The translations under genes and the position numbers were made by a program. Shown in pieces: positions 1-6,024 of a stretch of 6,125 nt of DNA. The stretch comes from Bdellovibrionales bacterium. Its GTDB lineage: Bacteria > Bdellovibrionota > Bdellovibrionia > Bdellovibrionales > UBA1609. The stretch is from assembly GCA_020435025.1 (NCBI GenBank), contig JAGRAG010000446.1:1-6125 (forward strand), written 5' to 3'. The notes below the pieces were generated by a model that saw nothing but the letters and a program-made list of their open reading frames with translations, searched no databases and was not told the DNA's origin. Each line of letters begins with the position of its first letter. The first letter of the stretch is position 1.

Positions 1-1137
1 GTGTGGGCCGATCAATTGGGTTTTGAAACAGCCTGGGTTGCGGAAACTCATCTTTCCTGTCAGGTGCAAAAAGAAAATCCTGGTGCCGTAGTTCCTGAAT
101 TTAAAGGGGAAATCGGTCTCAATACGGATATTTTGCAACTTGCTCATCAGATCTTTTTTCGTACAAAGAAAATTCACGTGGGTTCCGCAATCATGAACAT
201 TCTCTGTAATGGGGGACCCATTGCTCACGCCGAAGCGATTAAAACTTTTCTCACCTTGCATAGTCTCAATCCCAATGAATCGCGTCGCCTGAATGTGGGT
301 TTTGCCGCTGGTCGTTTTCCTTTTTCCAATACACCTTATGGAATCGTACCGCGCACCCGAACGGAAGAAGTCGCTTGGCCGATCGTTAAGGGAAAGATCT
401 TTAAAGAGGCTACAGAGATCTTTTTACGACTTTTAAAAAATGAAAATCTCTCCTCAGATGACATAGCCCCACAATTTCTTGTTCGAGCGGATTTTCGTTC
501 TGAAGAACACTGGCGGAAAACTCAAGAAACGCACCGGCAAGAAACGGGCGCGGATCAACAGATCGATTCGATTCCACTTGCCGCTCGCTGGAAATTTGAC
601 AAAGTGGGAGTGATTCCTTTTGAGGCCCCTATGGATCTCTTAGATCTCACCATCGGCACTCACGACCCAGACACTCAAGAACTAGCCAATGAGATTTCGG
701 CAACCGGCGTCTTTAATCTCAGCATTACACCCTCTGACGTCATCCAAAAGACGCATCAAAAAATGCAAGATCTTTATCAGAAGCAGGGACGCGCTTGGAG
801 TCGTGATCTCATGCCACGAACGGTCTTGGTCTTTGTCAATGATGACGATGGGCTGACAGTAGAGGAACAAGAGGCGGCTGCTCAAGCGCAAGCGGTCAAA
901 GCCGTTGAAAATTACTGGAAGGCCATGGGTAACACAATTGATCAAGAAAAGATCGATGCCGCCGTTGATAACTCTATTTATGGCTCACCCCAAACCGTGG
1001 CTCACAAGATACGCGAAAAGTACCATCCGGAAGATCGCCTGATGATTTGGTTTGATTTCAACAATCACAATAACGACGAAGTAAAATCTATGATGGAGAC
1101 CTTTATGAAAAAGGTCGTTCCTTTAGTGAATCGTTAA
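1..1137 (+). CDS. Luciferase-like (LLM class) flavin-dependent monooxygenase, 5' end outside window
   Basis: This is a TIM-barrel, FMNH2-dependent monooxygenase of the bacterial luciferase superfamily; 378 residues are visible. The visible N-terminus, WADQLGFETAWVAETHL, matches the family segment 'WADELGFDSVWVAEHH', which normally lies some 20-40 residues in, so the protein starts upstream and the GTG at base 1 is probably an internal Val codon. Other family marks are the strand VGSAIMN (about 60-66), the GGPIAHAEAI helix (71-80), the RLNVGFAAGRF turn (96-106) corresponding to the usual 'GR..lGvGrG', and the C-terminal SIYGSPQTVAHKI (325-337) corresponding to 'iGtPe.v...i', followed by a helix ending VVPLV. 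Such enzymes use reduced flavin supplied by a separate reductase and O2 to hydroxylate or oxidise organic substrates; no reductase is in the window. The subfamily and substrate are not recognised. It lies 16 bases before the amidohydrolase gene and is probably cotranscribed with it, so oxidation of a pathway substrate is likely but unproven. Confidence 0.85.
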   Translation: MWADQLGFETAWVAETHLSCQVQKENPGAVVPEFKGEIGLNTDILQLAHQIFFRTKKIHVGSAIMNILCNGGPIAHAEAIKTFLTLHSLNPNESRRLNVGFAAGRFPFSNTPYGIVPRTRTEEVAWPIVKGKIFKEATEIFLRLLKNENLSSDDIAPQFLVRADFRSEEHWRKTQETHRQETGADQQIDSIPLAARWKFDKVGVIPFEAPMDLLDLTIGTHDPDTQELANEISATGVFNLSITPSDVIQKTHQKMQDLYQKQGRAWSRDLMPRTVLVFVNDDDGLTVEEQEAAAQAQAVKAVENYWKAMGNTIDQEKIDAAVDNSIYGSPQTVAHKIREKYHPEDRLMIWFDFNNHNNDEVKSMMETFMKKVVPLVNR

Positions 1138-1143
1138 AGACAG

Positions 1144-1149
1144 AGAGGT
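1144..1149 (+). promoter_or_regulatory. Shine-Dalgarno sequence for the asparaginase-II-like gene
   Basis: AGAGGT lies four bases before the ATG at 1154, in the 16-base gap after the monooxygenase stop codon. It supports 1154 as the start and translation from a shared transcript. Confidence 0.6.
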
Positions 1150-1153
1150 CTGT

Positions 1154-2206
1154 ATGTCCAACAAATGGGTTCCCTTGGTTGAGTATCGTAGAAACAACGT
1201 CCCGGAGATCACCACTCATGGCGCCATTGCCTGGGTCTCCGGCAAGAAACTCATTTACTCTTACGGAGGAAATGTTCTTTGCTATGGACGCTCGATGATG
1301 AAGCCCCTGCAGTTGAAAGTCTTCACTAAAGAACTGGACAATGTTCTTTCTTGGGAGTCCAAAGCGGTCTCCATCGCCTCTCACAATGCCGAACCCATTC
1401 ACATTAAAGCGGTCACCGACATTCTTAAGTCCTCTGAAATGGGACTTATGCAAACACCTTTATCTTTGCCCTTAATGCAGTTTGGAAAACAGCTTCGCCG
1501 GCCCCGTCGCTGGTATCATCCTTGTTCCGGCAAACACGCCGCTATCTTACGCGGTTGTCAAATCCGTGGCTGGTCCCGAGTGGGCTACACTTGGCCACAC
1601 CACAATTTTCATCAAACCTATTTAGACATTGTCGCAGATCATCTTGGCCCTACTTGGAGCCCCGCAGTTACAGCAAAAGATGGCTGTGGTTTACCGACAA
1701 TTTCTATGACTGTGAATGAACTGGCGACCCTCTTTGCAGCACTTGCCGTGGAAAAAGACGAAGATTGGATCTGGGACTCTTTTATAAAACATCCCGATAT
1801 CATCGGCGGCTTTAATCGACTGGATTCTACAATTTTAAAATCATGCAATGGCCAAGTGATTGCCAAAGAAGGGGCTGATGGTCTTTTGGGACTTTCAATA
1901 CTTCATCCGGACTATCCCGAGGGATTGGGCGTAGTGATTAAGATCGCTCACGGTTGGGACACGACCGCCACTTGGGTGGTGGCACGATGGGTTTTAGGCG
2001 TTTTAGGATTTGATCTGAGAAATCCCTACCGACTGGAACGACAAAAGCCCTTTATTGTGGAAGAGGTCATTCCTCCGGAATTGCGAGCCAATATGGAATC
2101 TATACGAAAATGGGACCCTTGGGATCCTGACGAGGATCGCTGGGATTTTGAGTTTGATCAATACGTAGATACAGAGCGACCTCCACAACACGGTCCGTTG
2201 ATTTAA
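1154..2206 (+). CDS. Asparaginase-II-family amidohydrolase, divergent
   Basis: A 350-residue cytosolic protein of the asparaginase II family (Rhizobium etli type), with no signal peptide or membrane segment seen. Family marks appear in order: SxxK at S47-K50 (GRSMMKP), SHNAE at 76-80 (family 'SHsGE', S76), PCSGKH at 123-128 (C124, K127), KDGCGLP at 175-181 (D176, C178) and the late Lys in VIKIAHG (K263). By family comparison from memory, S47/K50 and S76/K263 are the two Ser-Lys pairs, and C124, K127, D176 and C178 form the zinc site, so the active site looks intact. The differences are that the usual 'CGxHxP' stretch before the CSGKH motif is absent (FGKQLRRP instead), and the C-terminus carries an acidic, Trp-rich tail (about 315-350) in place of the usual ending. 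True asparaginase activity is therefore doubtful; hydrolysis of a pathway-related amide is an inference from the operon position. The start is supported by AGAGGT four bases upstream. Confidence 0.85.
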   Translation: MSNKWVPLVEYRRNNVPEITTHGAIAWVSGKKLIYSYGGNVLCYGRSMMKPLQLKVFTKELDNVLSWESKAVSIASHNAEPIHIKAVTDILKSSEMGLMQTPLSLPLMQFGKQLRRPRRWYHPCSGKHAAILRGCQIRGWSRVGYTWPHHNFHQTYLDIVADHLGPTWSPAVTAKDGCGLPTISMTVNELATLFAALAVEKDEDWIWDSFIKHPDIIGGFNRLDSTILKSCNGQVIAKEGADGLLGLSILHPDYPEGLGVVIKIAHGWDTTATWVVARWVLGVLGFDLRNPYRLERQKPFIVEEVIPPELRANMESIRKWDPWDPDEDRWDFEFDQYVDTERPPQHGPLI

Positions 2207-2210
2207 GGGG
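2205..2210 (+). promoter_or_regulatory. Shine-Dalgarno sequence for the aldehyde dehydrogenase gene
   Basis: AAGGGG overlaps the last two bases of the preceding TAA stop and sits five bases before the ATG at 2216. It suggests coupled translation of the two genes. Confidence 0.6.
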
Positions 2211-2215
2211 CAAAA

Positions 2216-3685
2216 ATGAAACAAATTCTTAATTTTATTGATGGAAAACATCAGCCAAGTGTCACCGGCGAGCTGTTAGATAATTTTCATCCAGCAACTG
2301 GTAAAGTCTCCTCTAAGGTCGTCAACTCCCATCACGAAGATGTCGAGCTAGCTGTGCAAGCAGCAAAAAAAGCCTTTCCTCTTTGGTCAAAAATGTCCGC
2401 CAAAGATCGCGCTGAAATTTTAATTGAGATCGGAGAGCGCCTCAAAGCCCGCAGCCAAGAGTTTGCAGAATTGGAAAGTTATGACCAAGGAAAGCCTGTG
2501 CATTTAGCGATGGAAGTCGATCTTCCACGCGCCACTGCAAACTTCCAATTTTTTGCAAATTATGTTCTTCATCTTCAAGAGTCCAGCAGTCAGATCGACG
2601 GACGGGGAATCAATTACACTCTTCGTCGCCCCATAGGTGTGGCTGGGCTGATCTCTCCCTGGAATCTACCGCTTTATCTTTTAACCTGGAAAATCGCTCC
2701 AGCTCTCGCTGTTGGTAATACAGCCGTATGTAAGCCTTCTGAGCTGACTCCCATGACGGCCGATCTATTAACATCGGTCTTTCAAGAAGCCGGGCTGCCT
2801 GCTGGTGTGTGCAATATCGTCTACGGAGAGGGACACCGAGCGGGTGCGGCGCTTGTTCAACACCCGGATGTTCCTTTGATTTCTTTTACCGGCGGGACCC
2901 AAACAGCCGAATCCATTGTGAGAGACTCTGCCCCTTATTTTAAAAAGTTAAGTCTGGAGCTAGGTGGTAAAAATCCTAATATCATTTTTGCCGACTGTGA
3001 TTTCGAAAAAACGGTCGCTACGACCATTAAATCGAGCTTTAACAATCAAGGCGAGATCTGCCTGTGTGGATCTCGAATTTTCGTACAAAATGAAATTTAC
3101 GATACTTTTGTTCAAGAATTTGTCCAGCGTACCGAAGCGCTCGTGGTCGGAGACCCCACTCAAGCAAACACGTTCATGGGTCCCGTTGTCAGTGCTGATC
3201 ATCGAAATAAAATATGGTCTTATATCGAAGGAGCTAAAAAGGATGGCTTAAAGATCCTCACAGGCGGAGTAGAATCACCCGTTGACTCCGATTCGCCATG
3301 GGGTCAGGGGTATTTTGTTAAACCAACCGTCATTGCGGCTCCTCACACTCAATGTGCTATTATGCAAGAAGAAGTCTTTGGCCCTGTTGTGACCATCACC
3401 CCCTTTCAAACAGAAGAAGAGGTCCTAACGATGGCCAATTCGACAAAATATGGTTTGTCGGCTTCGGTATGGACAGAAAACATCGATCGAGCTCATCGAA
3501 TGGCCGCGCTTTTAGATGCCGGTACCGTATGGATCAACACTTGGATGTTAAGAGATCTGCGCGTACCTTTTGGCGGCATGAAGGCCTCCGGCATCGGCCG
3601 TGAGGGTGGTGAGCACTCGATTGATTTCTATACAGAAACAAAGAACGTCTGCATCAGCTACTCCATGCAGCCAGAGAAAGGATAA
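2216..3685 (+). CDS. amnC: 2-Aminomuconate 6-semialdehyde dehydrogenase
   Basis: A complete 489-residue NAD-dependent aldehyde dehydrogenase of normal family length. It should oxidise 2-aminomuconate semialdehyde to 2-aminomuconate, the step after ring cleavage. Visible residues are the oxyanion Asn N150 (SPWNLPLY), the cofactor-binding segment CKPSE (172-176), the general base E248 (LELGGK), the catalytic Cys C282 (NQGEICLCGSR), EEVFGP (385-390) and PFGGMKASGIGREGG (451-465). Two arginines, R105 (DLPRATANF) and R446 (LRDLRVPFGG), match the substrate-carboxylate arginines reported for Pseudomonas 2-aminomuconate-semialdehyde dehydrogenase; this mapping is from memory. The stretch from 140 to 165 and the ICLC motif closely resemble human ALDH8A1, which has the same activity. 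2-Hydroxymuconate semialdehyde dehydrogenase is a close relative and a possible alternative, but the adjacent aminophenol dioxygenase and deaminase favour the amino substrate. The stop codon is three bases from the next start. Confidence 0.9.
   Translation: MKQILNFIDGKHQPSVTGELLDNFHPATGKVSSKVVNSHHEDVELAVQAAKKAFPLWSKMSAKDRAEILIEIGERLKARSQEFAELESYDQGKPVHLAMEVDLPRATANFQFFANYVLHLQESSSQIDGRGINYTLRRPIGVAGLISPWNLPLYLLTWKIAPALAVGNTAVCKPSELTPMTADLLTSVFQEAGLPAGVCNIVYGEGHRAGAALVQHPDVPLISFTGGTQTAESIVRDSAPYFKKLSLELGGKNPNIIFADCDFEKTVATTIKSSFNNQGEICLCGSRIFVQNEIYDTFVQEFVQRTEALVVGDPTQANTFMGPVVSADHRNKIWSYIEGAKKDGLKILTGGVESPVDSDSPWGQGYFVKPTVIAAPHTQCAIMQEEVFGPVVTITPFQTEEEVLTMANSTKYGLSASVWTENIDRAHRMAALLDAGTVWINTWMLRDLRVPFGGMKASGIGREGGEHSIDFYTETKNVCISYSMQPEKG
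3677..3682 (+). promoter_or_regulatory. Shine-Dalgarno sequence for the dioxygenase beta-subunit gene
   Basis: AAAGGA lies within the last codons of the dehydrogenase gene, six bases before the ATG at 3689. It fixes that start and implies tight translational linkage. Confidence 0.7.
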
Positions 3686-3688
3686 AAA

Positions 3689-4579
3689 ATGGGAAAGATC
3701 ATTGCAGGAATTTTAGCCCCTCATCCTCCTCATTTAGTTTATGCGGAAAACCCTCCTCAAAATGAACCCAAAGCCGAATGTGGATGGGAAACTTTAAGAT
3801 GGGCCTATGAAAACTGTCGGGAAAAAATTCTCGAGCAAAAACCCGATGTCTTTCTCGTTCACTCTCCGCATTGGCAAACGGTGGTCGGCCACCATGTACT
3901 TGGACTCGAGCAGTTTTCAGGGCTTTCCGTCGATCCTATTTTTCCGCATCTTTTTCGCTACAAGTATGACTTAAAAGTAGATGTTGATCTTTCATTGGCT
4001 ATTGCTGAAGAAGGAAAAAACATCGGACTAACGATGAAAGTGATGAGCAATCCCAAATTTCGGATTGATTACGGCAGCATCACCAGCTGCCATTTAATGA
4101 ATCCCGCATGGGATATACCCATTGTCTGCATCTCTTCTAATAACTCTCCCTATTATTTTTCTAACGAAGTCGGCCAGCAAGAGATGTTCAAATTGGGAGA
4201 AGCCACTCGCAAGGCCATTGAAAAATCCGGAAAGCGCTGTGTTCTTCTCGCATCCAACTCTTTATCCCATCGTCACTTCACAACGGAATCGGAAATTCCC
4301 GAAGACATGAGCTATGAGCACATCTATCACCATGGCCAATATTTATGGGACATGCAGATGTTAGATCTTATGAAACAAGGAAAATCCCAACAGCTTTTAG
4401 ATGTCCTTCCAGAATTTATGGATATGACCGTTGCCGAAGTCAAAGCGGGGGCTTTGGCTTGGATGCTCTCCGCCCTTGGCATGCCCGAATACCCTGCAAA
4501 GATCCATGGATACGGAACCGTAATTGGTACAGGGAATGCGGTGGTTGAATGGAATGCCGAACGAGCCGCTCAAGTTTAG
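3689..4579 (+). CDS. amnB: 2-Aminophenol 1,6-dioxygenase, catalytic beta subunit (class III extradiol, LigB family)
   Basis: A complete 296-residue subunit, close to the usual length for this family. It cleaves the ring of an ortho-aminophenol with O2 and Fe(II), giving 2-aminomuconate semialdehyde from 2-aminophenol. The N-terminus LAPHPPHLVYAENPPQNEP is typical of AmnB/CnbCb-type proteins. The iron ligands reported for this family (His13, His62, Glu251) map with a constant one-residue offset to H12, H61 (HSPHW) and E250 (VAEVKAG), and the second-sphere His195 maps to H194 (SNSLSHRHF), so the active site looks complete. NNSPYY (151-156) and the C-terminal YGTVIGTGNAVVEW are further family marks. 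It pairs with the alpha domain encoded by the next gene, 17 bases downstream, in what is known elsewhere as a heterotetramer. The exact substrate is unsettled: the KynB-like gene downstream makes 3-hydroxyanthranilate or a derivative as plausible as 2-aminophenol. Confidence 0.9.
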   Translation: MGKIIAGILAPHPPHLVYAENPPQNEPKAECGWETLRWAYENCREKILEQKPDVFLVHSPHWQTVVGHHVLGLEQFSGLSVDPIFPHLFRYKYDLKVDVDLSLAIAEEGKNIGLTMKVMSNPKFRIDYGSITSCHLMNPAWDIPIVCISSNNSPYYFSNEVGQQEMFKLGEATRKAIEKSGKRCVLLASNSLSHRHFTTESEIPEDMSYEHIYHHGQYLWDMQMLDLMKQGKSQQLLDVLPEFMDMTVAEVKAGALAWMLSALGMPEYPAKIHGYGTVIGTGNAVVEWNAERAAQV

Positions 4580-4584
4580 TAAGA

Positions 4585-4590
4585 AAAGGA
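4585..4590 (+). promoter_or_regulatory. Shine-Dalgarno sequence that decides the start of the fusion gene
   Basis: AAAGGA stands six bases before the ATG at 4597. An in-frame ATG further upstream at 4549 has no such site, overlaps the beta-subunit gene, and would add 16 residues (MECRTSRSSLVRKGFD) not expected in the family. Confidence 0.75.
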
Positions 4591-4596
4591 TTTGAT

Positions 4597-5421
4597 ATGA
4601 AAAATTCAGTTATTGAAAAAGCATATATTGTTTCTGGGTTGCCACACATCTATCTGGCGCCGGAGAGATCTCCGGGCTGGAACTCTTTGAATCAAAGCTA
4701 TCAAAAGATTCGTCAAGAGATCGAAACCATCAATCCCGACCTTATACTTTACTTTTCCACGCAATGGCTTTCCGTTTTAGGGTATATGTTTCAGGGAAAT
4801 CCGCAGCCACAATGGCATCATGTCGATGCGAACTGGCATGAATTGGGTGATCTTCCTTATGCTTTTAAAGTCGATACGGTATTTCCAGAAATCTACTCCC
4901 AAGAGGTTTCCGAGCTCGGCCATAACACGCGTGTAGTGAACTACGAAGGCTTCCCGATCGATACCGGCACCATCGTTGCTCAAATGTTCCTCAACCCCGA
5001 TAACAAATTTAAAGCCGCCATGGTTTCTTGCAATATGTATTCGGAAAAGGAAGAAAACCTAAGATTAGGGCAAGCAGCGGCCCGAGCTCTAGAGCGATAC
5101 GGAAAAAAAGCTGTCGCTGTGGTTGTTTCTAACTTATCCAATCGTTTTGAGATTAAGGAAATCGATCCTGGGAAAGATCAAATTTCTTCAAACAAAGATG
5201 ATGAATGGAATCGAAAAATCTTAGAGATGCTCGAAGAAGGGGATTTAGAAGATGTCTCTCAATGTGCGCGAGAATTTTCTAGGCAAGCCAATGCTGACAT
5301 GGGCTTTCGAGGAATCTGGTGGCTCAACGGCTTGTGCGGGGAGAGCAATCATTTTTCTGGAGATGTTTACGATTATCAACCGGTCTGGGGAACTGGAGCC
5401 GCCTTAATTGGATTACAACCA
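4597..5421 (+). other. Domain: dioxygenase alpha subunit (LigB fold without iron ligands)
   Basis: Residues 1-275 are paralogous to the adjacent beta subunit: both share the pattern xPHxxL near the N-terminus and a terminal Y-x-x-V-x-G-T-G motif. The metal site is lost: beta H12 aligns with G14, beta H61 with Q56 (STQW against SPHW), beta H194 with N182 (SNLSN against SNSLSH), and the Glu ligand region reads NAD (232-234). This is normal for alpha subunits, which have a structural role in the complex. Confidence 0.85.
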
Positions 5422-6012
5422 ACGGTTCCCATTCGCGCTCGGAGTCGAGTCGAGTGCGCCAATCAAGAAGAAGCTTCTCAAGCAGAAATGGTGCAAAGTC
5501 TGGCGACAAGAGAGGGCTCCACTTGGGCTGCACCAGAAAAAGCGATCCCAAACCACACCATGGATTCAGAATCTCCATCCGTTTCCGGTCCTTCCGTTCA
5601 AGGTCAAAAGATTGACAGCGCTCAGGCTCCTGAACCCGTCGGCGCCTACCCGCATGCTCGAAGAGAAGGGGAATGGCTGTTTCTTTCAGGCGTTGGTCCA
5701 CGCAAAAGAAACAGCAAAGTGATTCCCGGAGTAGAACTCGATGATCAAGGAGAGATTCTCTCATATGACGTTGTCACTCAAACCAAAAGTGTTATTGAAA
5801 ACGTTAAAACCATTTTAGAGTCTGCTGGATCGTCTTTAGAAAAGGTCGTCGATGTTCAAGTTTTTTTAACAAACATGAAAGCCGACTTTCCAGCATTTAA
5901 TGCCGTTTATGCCGAAACATTTGCTGCCATCGGCGCAACGAGAACAACGGTGGAAGTCAATAGGCTGCCAACGCCCATTGCGGTGGAATTCAAAGTGATC
6001 GCTAAACTGTAA
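4597..6012 (+). CDS. amnA-amnD: Fusion protein: 2-aminophenol 1,6-dioxygenase alpha subunit + RidA-type 2-aminomuconate deaminase
   Basis: A 471-residue two-domain protein. Residues 1-275 are the non-catalytic alpha subunit of an aminophenol dioxygenase (GLPHIYLAPE, HELGDLPYAF, GFPIDTGT, NPDNKF, VSCNMY, KDDEWNRK, YQPVWGTGAA). Residues 339-471 are a RidA/YjgF domain beginning with the AmnD/NbaF hallmark AQAPEPVGAYPHARR, then FLSGVGPR; R449 (ATRTTVEV) and E464 (AVEFKVIA) match the conserved Arg and Glu of RidA. The deaminase would convert 2-aminomuconate to 4-oxalocrotonate and ammonia. In the described amn, cnb and nba systems these are separate proteins, so the fusion is unusual. It is continuous in one frame with no stop codon. 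The linker contains no ATG with a convincing ribosome binding site; candidates at 5488 and 5560 are weak. The start at 4597 was chosen for its AAAGGA site and family-like N-terminus. The partner beta subunit is encoded immediately upstream. Confidence 0.88.
   Translation: MKNSVIEKAYIVSGLPHIYLAPERSPGWNSLNQSYQKIRQEIETINPDLILYFSTQWLSVLGYMFQGNPQPQWHHVDANWHELGDLPYAFKVDTVFPEIYSQEVSELGHNTRVVNYEGFPIDTGTIVAQMFLNPDNKFKAAMVSCNMYSEKEENLRLGQAAARALERYGKKAVAVVVSNLSNRFEIKEIDPGKDQISSNKDDEWNRKILEMLEEGDLEDVSQCAREFSRQANADMGFRGIWWLNGLCGESNHFSGDVYDYQPVWGTGAALIGLQPTVPIRARSRVECANQEEASQAEMVQSLATREGSTWAAPEKAIPNHTMDSESPSVSGPSVQGQKIDSAQAPEPVGAYPHARREGEWLFLSGVGPRKRNSKVIPGVELDDQGEILSYDVVTQTKSVIENVKTILESAGSSLEKVVDVQVFLTNMKADFPAFNAVYAETFAAIGATRTTVEVNRLPTPIAVEFKVIAKL
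5422..5610 (+). other. Interdomain linker of the fusion protein
   Basis: Residues 276-338 are rich in Ser, Gln, Glu, Ala and Pro, with no recognised motif and little predicted hydrophobic core. The segment looks flexible and joins two domains that each appear full length. Its boundaries are estimates from where family similarity stops and resumes. Confidence 0.7.
5442..5455 (+). repeat. Short GAGTC tandem repeat (2.8 copies) in the linker
   Basis: GAGTCGAGTCGAGT is read directly, just past the end of the alpha domain. The unit of five is not a multiple of three, so a gain or loss of one copy would shift the frame. It is short enough to have arisen by chance. Confidence 0.5.
5611..6009 (+). 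other. Domain: RidA-family 2-aminomuconate deaminase
   Basis: Residues 339-471, about 133 residues, a normal length for a stand-alone AmnD/NbaF. The order is APEPVGAYPHARR, LFLSGVGPR, a helix with ENVKTILESAG, VVDVQVFLTNM, FNAVYAETF, then TRTTVEVNRLPTPIAVEFKVIA. RidA proteins generally form trimers, so fusion to a dioxygenase subunit should impose a higher-order assembly; that is inference. Confidence 0.88.
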
Positions 6013-6017
6013 AAGGA
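6013..6017 (+). promoter_or_regulatory. Shine-Dalgarno sequence for the KynB-like gene
   Basis: AAGGA begins directly after the TAA of the fusion gene and lies seven bases before the ATG at 6025. It supports that start and continued cotranscription. Confidence 0.7.
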
Positions 6018-6024
6018 AAAGCTA

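Noticed and set aside
1..3. GTG as the true start codon of the monooxygenase
   Set aside because: The encoded sequence begins in the middle of the family's N-terminal region, so the first 20-40 residues must be upstream of the window.
1103..1453. 116-codon open frame on the minus strand
   Set aside because: It is antisense to the conserved asparaginase-II N-terminal region and has no family features.
3716..3733. Direct repeat CCTCATCCTCCTCAT near the start of the beta-subunit gene
   Set aside because: It is simply the codons for the conserved iron-binding motif PHPPH.
4549..4596. Upstream in-frame ATG for the fusion gene
   Set aside because: It overlaps the end of the beta-subunit gene, lacks a ribosome binding site and adds residues not expected in the family; 4597 has AAAGGA at good spacing.
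4660..4675. Inverted repeat CCGGAGA-GA-TCTCCGG as a possible operator or hairpin
   Set aside because: It lies inside the coding sequence for the conserved APERSPG segment, has only a two-base loop and no T-run; most likely chance.
5488..5610. Separate internal translation start for the RidA domain
   Set aside because: The ATG codons at 5488 and 5560 have no convincing Shine-Dalgarno sequence and neither lies at the domain boundary.
5408..5722. Plus-strand open frame of 104 codons overlapping the linker
   Set aside because: It lies out of frame inside the fusion gene, has no ribosome binding site and gives a Lys/Arg-rich sequence with no motif.
5324..5764. 146-codon open frame on the minus strand
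   Set aside because: It is antisense to the linker and RidA domain, shows no recognisable motif, and is rich in Arg, Leu and Ser as expected of a shadow of a real gene.
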